This document shows, in pieces, positions 60,088 through 64,000 of a stretch of 64,000 nt of DNA. Within the stretch, counting starts at the first letter, position 1; each line of letters starts with the position of its first letter. The notes beneath the pieces are model-generated. The model ran no database searches, was not told where the DNA came from, and saw only the letters and a list, made by a program, of their open reading frames with translations. The position numbers and the translations under genes were made by a program. Source of the DNA: Flavobacterium sp. ASW18X (GTDB taxonomy: Bacteria; Bacteroidota; Bacteroidia; Flavobacteriales; Flavobacteriaceae); the NCBI RefSeq assembly GCF_005144745.1, contig NZ_SWKK01000003.1, positions 62,001-126,000 on the forward strand. The letters run 5' to 3'.

Positions 60088-61320
60088 ATGAAGCTAGCTA
60101 TTGTAACAGCTTATCCACCCAGCAAGGTAACCTTAACAGAATATGCCTATTACCTTGTTAAACATTTTAGAATGCAAGACCGCGTAGAAGAATTGATTTT
60201 ACTATGCGACAAAACTGAAGGTGACAAACAACTAGACTTTACAGAGGCCGGTTGCCGTATTGTGGTAAAAGAATGTTGGAGCTTTAATAGTTATACCAAC
60301 ATTTTAAGTGTTGCCAAAGCAATAAGAGTCACTAGACCAGATGCGGTATTGTATAACCTACAATTTATGAAGTTTGGCGATAAAAAAGTGCCAGCTGCAC
60401 TTGGTTTGCTATTGCCTTTTGTTTCTAAAAATATGGGCGTGCCTACCATTTCCTTATTACATAATATAATGGAAACAGTAGACCTTAAGGATGCAGGTTT
60501 TACCAATAACAAATTGCTGGCGTCAATTTACAATTTTATTGGTACTACGTTAACTCGGTTCGTTTTAGCATCAGATGAGGTGGCAGTTACTATTAGTAAA
60601 TATGTAACTACGCTTAAAGGCAAATACAAAAAAGAGAATATAAAATTGATTCCGCACGGTACGTTTGAGTTGCCTCCGCTACCAAAATTTAGTTTGCCAG
60701 AAGGTCCTAAACAAGTAATGGCGTTTGGTAAGTTCGGCACCTATAAAAAGGTAGAGGTAATGATAGAAGCTGTAGAACAAATTAGACAACGTACCCAAGA
60801 AAATATAGAGATTGTAATTGCAGGTACAGATAGTCCTAACACGCCAGGTTATCTACAGGCGGTTGCAGAAAAATATAAACATGTACCACAGATAAGATTT
60901 ACAGGTTACGTACCAGAAGAAGATGTACAACGCATTTTTGAAGAAAGTGCAGTAGCTGTATTTCCATATACTTCTACAACAGGTAGCTCGGGTGTTTTGC
61001 ACCAAGCGGGTAGTTATGGTAAGGCCGTGGTATTGCCAGATTTAGGGGATTTAGGTATTCTAATTCGTGAAGAAGGATATACTGGTGAGTTTTTTGAGGC
61101 AGATAATCCTTCATCTTTAGCCAATGCCATAGAAAAGATTTTGGTGGATGATGCTTATCGCATAAGCCTAGGGGAAACTAATTACAAGGCTGCTACATCG
61201 CTACCCATGTCTAAAATAGCAGAAATGTATTTAGATCTGTTTGATGTCATCAGAAAAAGAAGGGGTAAAATTAAGTCCACACAAACAATTACAGATAAAC
61301 AAAAAAAGGTATTGGCCTAA
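60088..61320 (+). CDS. GT4-family glycosyltransferase
   Basis: The protein has 410 residues with a GT-B fold. The N-terminus AIVTAYPPSKVTLTEYAYYL is the sugar-acceptor domain, and the C-terminal half has QVMAFGKFGTYKKVEVMIEA, then RFTGYVPEEDVQRIFEES and the Glu-rich YTSTTGSSGVLHQAGSYG nucleotide-sugar site. It is a retaining transferase of the cytosol or inner-membrane face. It follows the flippase by one base and precedes the response-regulator/GT2 fusion by 49 bp. Confidence 0.9.
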   Translation: MKLAIVTAYPPSKVTLTEYAYYLVKHFRMQDRVEELILLCDKTEGDKQLDFTEAGCRIVVKECWSFNSYTNILSVAKAIRVTRPDAVLYNLQFMKFGDKKVPAALGLLLPFVSKNMGVPTISLLHNIMETVDLKDAGFTNNKLLASIYNFIGTTLTRFVLASDEVAVTISKYVTTLKGKYKKENIKLIPHGTFELPPLPKFSLPEGPKQVMAFGKFGTYKKVEVMIEAVEQIRQRTQENIEIVIAGTDSPNTPGYLQAVAEKYKHVPQIRFTGYVPEEDVQRIFEESAVAVFPYTSTTGSSGVLHQAGSYGKAVVLPDLGDLGILIREEGYTGEFFEADNPSSLANAIEKILVDDAYRISLGETNYKAATSLPMSKIAEMYLDLFDVIRKRRGKIKSTQTITDKQKKVLA

Positions 61321-61369
61321 TACATAATCCAATATTAACTGGGGATAACCCGCTACTAAAAAAAATACT

Positions 61370-62587
61370 ATGAAAATATTAGCAATAGATGATCAGCAGT
61401 TAATCTTATTGTCTTTACAAAAAAGACTACAAGAGATTGGCTATACCGTAGAAATTGCAGACAACGGTATTACTGGTAAGGAGAAGTTTGAAAGCTTTAA
61501 TCCAGATTTGGTAATTGTAGATATTAACATGCCACAGGTTAATGGCCTAGAAGTAGTAAAATACATAAGGAATACAAAAGAATCTGCGATACCAATTATG
61601 GTCCTTTCTGGAAATACCGATGAAGAAACCATTTTGGATGGCTATGATTTAGGTATTAGCGATTATATGAAAAAGCCCGTGAGTTTAAATGAGGTGGCTG
61701 CTCGTGTTAAAAATTTAATTGGTCTTCCAGAAAAAGCAATGGAAACTAAAAGAAATAGCAATGACACCCAAATGTTGCAGGAGTATGTTGTGGGGGTTGT
61801 CATTCCTTGTTATAATGAGGAAGAGCGCTTGCTGAGTGATGAGTTTCAATCCTTTGTAAAACAAAACTTAGGCTATCATTTGTGCTTTGTAAATGACGGT
61901 AGTAAGGATAATACATTAGAAGTTTTACATAAACTAAGAAAAGGGCACGAAGACCATATAAGTGTGTATGATTGTCCGCAAAATGGAGGTAAAGCAGAAG
62001 CGGTTCGTCTGGGGACACTGCACTTAGCACAAGACCCACAACTAGATTATATTGGCTATTTAGATGCCGATTTATCTACGGATTTTAAAGACTTTGACGA
62101 TTTGGTGCAGACCATTAAAAAGTCCGATTACAAAATTGTAAGTGGTTCTAGAATGGCAAGAATGGGCGCAGATATCAATAAGGAATCTGCAAGAGCTATT
62201 ATTAGTAAAACCATTAATTTTTTAATTAGATCTATTCTTAGAATGCCGTTTAATGATACCCAGTGTGGCGCTAAGATTATGGATAAGGAAATTGCACAGC
62301 TGGTTTTCAGTAAGCCATTTTTAACACGTTGGTTGTTTGATGTTGAGATATTTAAGCGCATGAGCAATACATATGGCAGAAAAGAAGCAGTTGCTATGAT
62401 TTGTGAACAACCATTAAATAGATGGATACATGCAGATGGTTCTAAACTGTCCTTTAAAGATTCTTTAAAGATTGTTTTTCAACTGGGGCAGATTGCTATG
62501 CATTACAATATAGGTAAAGGCAAAAAAAAAGCATCTAAACCTGTAAACACGGTAAGCAAACCTACCACAGTTACACCAGTTTCTTAG
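61370..62587 (+). CDS. Response-regulator/GT2 glycosyltransferase fusion
   Basis: The protein has 405 residues. Residues 1-120 are a complete receiver domain: D7, D8, phosphoacceptor D51 in LVIVDINMPQVNG, Thr/Ser in MVLSGNTDEE, Lys in YMKKPVS. From about 140 to 385 there is a GT2/DPM1-like domain: VVIPCYNEEERLLS, then CFVNDGSKDNTLEVL, the D-x-D site IGYLDADLSTDF, and TQCGAKIMDKEIAQ. A putative membrane-amphipathic tail is absent; the end is Lys-rich. Direct control of sugar transfer by phosphorylation is the natural reading, because the receiver keeps all its active-site residues. Confidence 0.92.
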   Translation: MKILAIDDQQLILLSLQKRLQEIGYTVEIADNGITGKEKFESFNPDLVIVDINMPQVNGLEVVKYIRNTKESAIPIMVLSGNTDEETILDGYDLGISDYMKKPVSLNEVAARVKNLIGLPEKAMETKRNSNDTQMLQEYVVGVVIPCYNEEERLLSDEFQSFVKQNLGYHLCFVNDGSKDNTLEVLHKLRKGHEDHISVYDCPQNGGKAEAVRLGTLHLAQDPQLDYIGYLDADLSTDFKDFDDLVQTIKKSDYKIVSGSRMARMGADINKESARAIISKTINFLIRSILRMPFNDTQCGAKIMDKEIAQLVFSKPFLTRWLFDVEIFKRMSNTYGRKEAVAMICEQPLNRWIHADGSKLSFKDSLKIVFQLGQIAMHYNIGKGKKKASKPVNTVSKPTTVTPVS

Positions 62588-62663
62588 ATGGTGCTATACT
62601 AATTAGACAACCCTTATCGTTAATAACAAACAAAGTAATTTGATAAAAAACTACTCTTAGCAT

Positions 62664-63527
62664 ATGAGAATTTTAGTTACAGGAGCGTCCGGGCAATTAG
62701 GGCAGACCATTAAAACAATGGCTGAGAATTATCCAAGTTTTGATTTTGATTTTAAGTCATCTAAACAGTTGGATATTACCAATGAGGCTGCTGTGGCAGA
62801 ACAACTGCAAAAGGGTAAATACGATTACTGCATAAATTGTGCAGCATATACACACGTAGATAAAGCGGAACAAGATAACGTGCAAGCTAGAAATGTAAAT
62901 AGTAATGGACCTAAATACTTGGCTATTTATTGTGCGCAAAATAAGACTACACTTTTTCATGTTTCTACAGATTTTGTTTTTGATGGATTCTTAAATGAGC
63001 CTTACAGAGAGCAAGATATTGCTAGACCTATTGGTTTCTACGGAGATACCAAGTACAAAGGAGAACGTCATATTGTAGAGAATCTAAAAGAACATTTTAT
63101 TTTTAGAACATCTTGGTTATACTCAGAACATGGTCACAATTTTCTAAAAACCATGATGAAGTTAGGTAAGGAGAAAGAAGAACTAGCTATAGTGTATGAT
63201 CAAGTAGGTACACCTACGTATACGGCAGACCTAGTAGAGGTAATGCTACATATTATGGAATTAGGTAGTGATGCTTACGGAATATACCATTATAGCAATG
63301 AAGGTATTGCTAGCTGGTATGATTTTGCTAAGGAAATTTTTGAGCTGAATAATATGGCTATACGTGTTAAGCCAATATTATCTGCTGCCTACCCAACCCC
63401 TGCCAAAAGACCTAAATATAGTGTTTTAGATAAGGCAAAGGTTAAAGGCACTTTTGGTATCACTATTCCGTATTGGAAAGACAGTTTAAAAAAAGCAGTA
63501 GCTGCTGCACAAGCAGCCAGTGTTTAA
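62664..63527 (+). CDS. rfbD: dTDP-4-dehydrorhamnose reductase (RmlD-like)
   Basis: The protein has 287 residues. The Rossmann NAD(P)-binding start is RILVTGASGQLGQTI, the short-chain reductase catalytic residues are in FHVSTDFVFDG and a Tyr-x-x-x-Lys in YGDTKYKGER, and SWLYSEHGHNFLKTMM is the RmlD signature. It makes dTDP-rhamnose, a sugar donor for surface polysaccharide. No other rml genes are in the window. Its stop overlaps the opposite gene's stop inside TTAA (63524-63527). Confidence 0.92.
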   Translation: MRILVTGASGQLGQTIKTMAENYPSFDFDFKSSKQLDITNEAAVAEQLQKGKYDYCINCAAYTHVDKAEQDNVQARNVNSNGPKYLAIYCAQNKTTLFHVSTDFVFDGFLNEPYREQDIARPIGFYGDTKYKGERHIVENLKEHFIFRTSWLYSEHGHNFLKTMMKLGKEKEELAIVYDQVGTPTYTADLVEVMLHIMELGSDAYGIYHYSNEGIASWYDFAKEIFELNNMAIRVKPILSAAYPTPAKRPKYSVLDKAKVKGTFGITIPYWKDSLKKAVAAAQAASV

Positions 63528-64000
63528 AGTCCTTTAGTCTGTACTTTATGAAAAGAATCGGCTTGCAATTTCAATAATTCCTCTGCCTTTTTCTTTTTGT
63601 ATTCGTATACTTCTTTTTCTGATTTTAAATCGTTATAAATTTCTTTGTTTAATTCTTGGTCTGTGGATAATACCAGTTGTCTTTGCGTAACTTTTTGATT
63701 AATCCAACTGCTTACTACAGTCTCATTTTCCTCTAGTCTAAAGTCGTACTCTCCTTTAGAAGCTATTAATTTATTAATAATTGGTGCTGTTTCTATGGTC
63801 AAGAAGAGTAGAAAGATAAAGAAAGAAGGTATCCAAGGTAATTGTTTCATTGCATCTATGCGAGCCATCAATCCATCAAAACGGTCAATAATGGGTTGGG
63901 CATTTTCAACAGCGGAATTATACTCCAATTTTAACGCCGCTATTTGAGCATCTAATGTTTCAATTTTTTCTCGATTATTAGTTTTAAGTTGTTGTAATTC
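63524..64000 (-). CDS. DUF4407 membrane protein, C-terminal part (runs off window)
   Basis: The open frame continues through the right edge; at least 158 C-terminal residues are present. The visible part has a coiled coil (ELQQLKTNNREKIETLDAQI), a loop, then a transmembrane helix (WIPSFFIFLLFLTIETAPII) and a second long coiled coil (KEVYEYKKKKAEELLKLQAD). This is typical of the DUF4407 family, whose role is unknown. The start lies outside the window. It is convergent with the RmlD gene. Confidence 0.8.
   Translation of the reverse strand, partial: ELQQLKTNNREKIETLDAQIAALKLEYNSAVENAQPIIDRFDGLMARIDAMKQLPWIPSFFIFLLFLTIETAPIINKLIASKGEYDFRLEENETVVSSWINQKVTQRQLVLSTDQELNKEIYNDLKSEKEVYEYKKKKAEELLKLQADSFHKVQTKGL

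Noticed and set aside
1-64000. CRISPR array, rRNA genes and insertion-sequence transposases
   Set aside because: No regularly spaced repeat array, no rRNA sequence and no transposase gene were seen on either strand.

Overview
The window is chromosomal DNA from a member of the Flavobacteriaceae (Bacteroidetes). The evidence is AT-rich coding DNA, Bacteroidetes-type promoters (TTTG or TTG, about 19 bp, then TAnnTTTG), a bS16 ribosomal protein with a long acidic tail, a DnaE with a fused N-terminal exonuclease, a TonB-dependent receptor with a carboxypeptidase-regulatory-like N-terminus, and BlaI/M56-peptidase and LytTR signalling genes. Genus cannot be fixed by eye; a marine genus such as Maribacter or Zobellia is a guess.

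Layout. 1-7860 is housekeeping: trmN6 (edge), rimM and rpsP on the minus strand, then a DUF2383 protein, dnaE, trxA and a DUF58 protein on the plus strand. 7984-8057 is tRNA-Asp(GTC). A 24.3-kb integrative mobilizable island (8016-32394) sits in this tRNA. It is bounded by a 45-bp direct repeat of the tRNA 3' part that begins at the anticodon loop. It has integrase arm-site-like repeats at both ends and a tyrosine recombinase at the right end. Its left third holds replication and mobilization genes (HTH, SF3 helicase, Toprim primase, MobC, HUH relaxase). Its right two thirds form a defence cluster: PLD-type nuclease, two HsdM genes, a DUF262/DUF1524 (GmrSD-like) protein, HsdS, a TIR-like plus STAND-like protein with a translationally coupled helical partner, a HARE-HTH/GIY-YIG nuclease, a possible HEPN protein, an HTH/nucleotidyltransferase (AbiE-like) pair with duplicated operators, and HsdR.

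32435-48567 is ordinary chromosome: App1-like phosphatase, PAS histidine kinase, ROK kinase, nitroreductase, DUF456, a His-rich protein with a TonB receptor, ruvC, hemW and small enzymes. Within it is a decaying BlaI/BlaR-like locus: the M56 peptidase gene carries an in-frame TAA just before its HELVH motif, and the following TPR gene has lost its middle and its reading frame. A candidate small RNA lies at 37341-37434.

48715-63527 is a signalling and exopolysaccharide region: single-domain response regulator, H-NOX haem protein, PAS histidine kinase, FIST protein (the fold of the NosP nitric-oxide sensors), second histidine kinase, Hpt protein, LytTR regulator, STAS protein, second Hpt protein, a TPR/beta-barrel outer-membrane protein (opposite strand), second STAS protein, flippase, GT4 glycosyltransferase, a response-regulator/GT2 fusion and RmlD. 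I infer a gas-responsive phosphorelay that tunes synthesis or export of a surface polysaccharide, possibly by direct phosphorylation of the glycosyltransferase fusion. A DUF4407 protein runs off the right edge.
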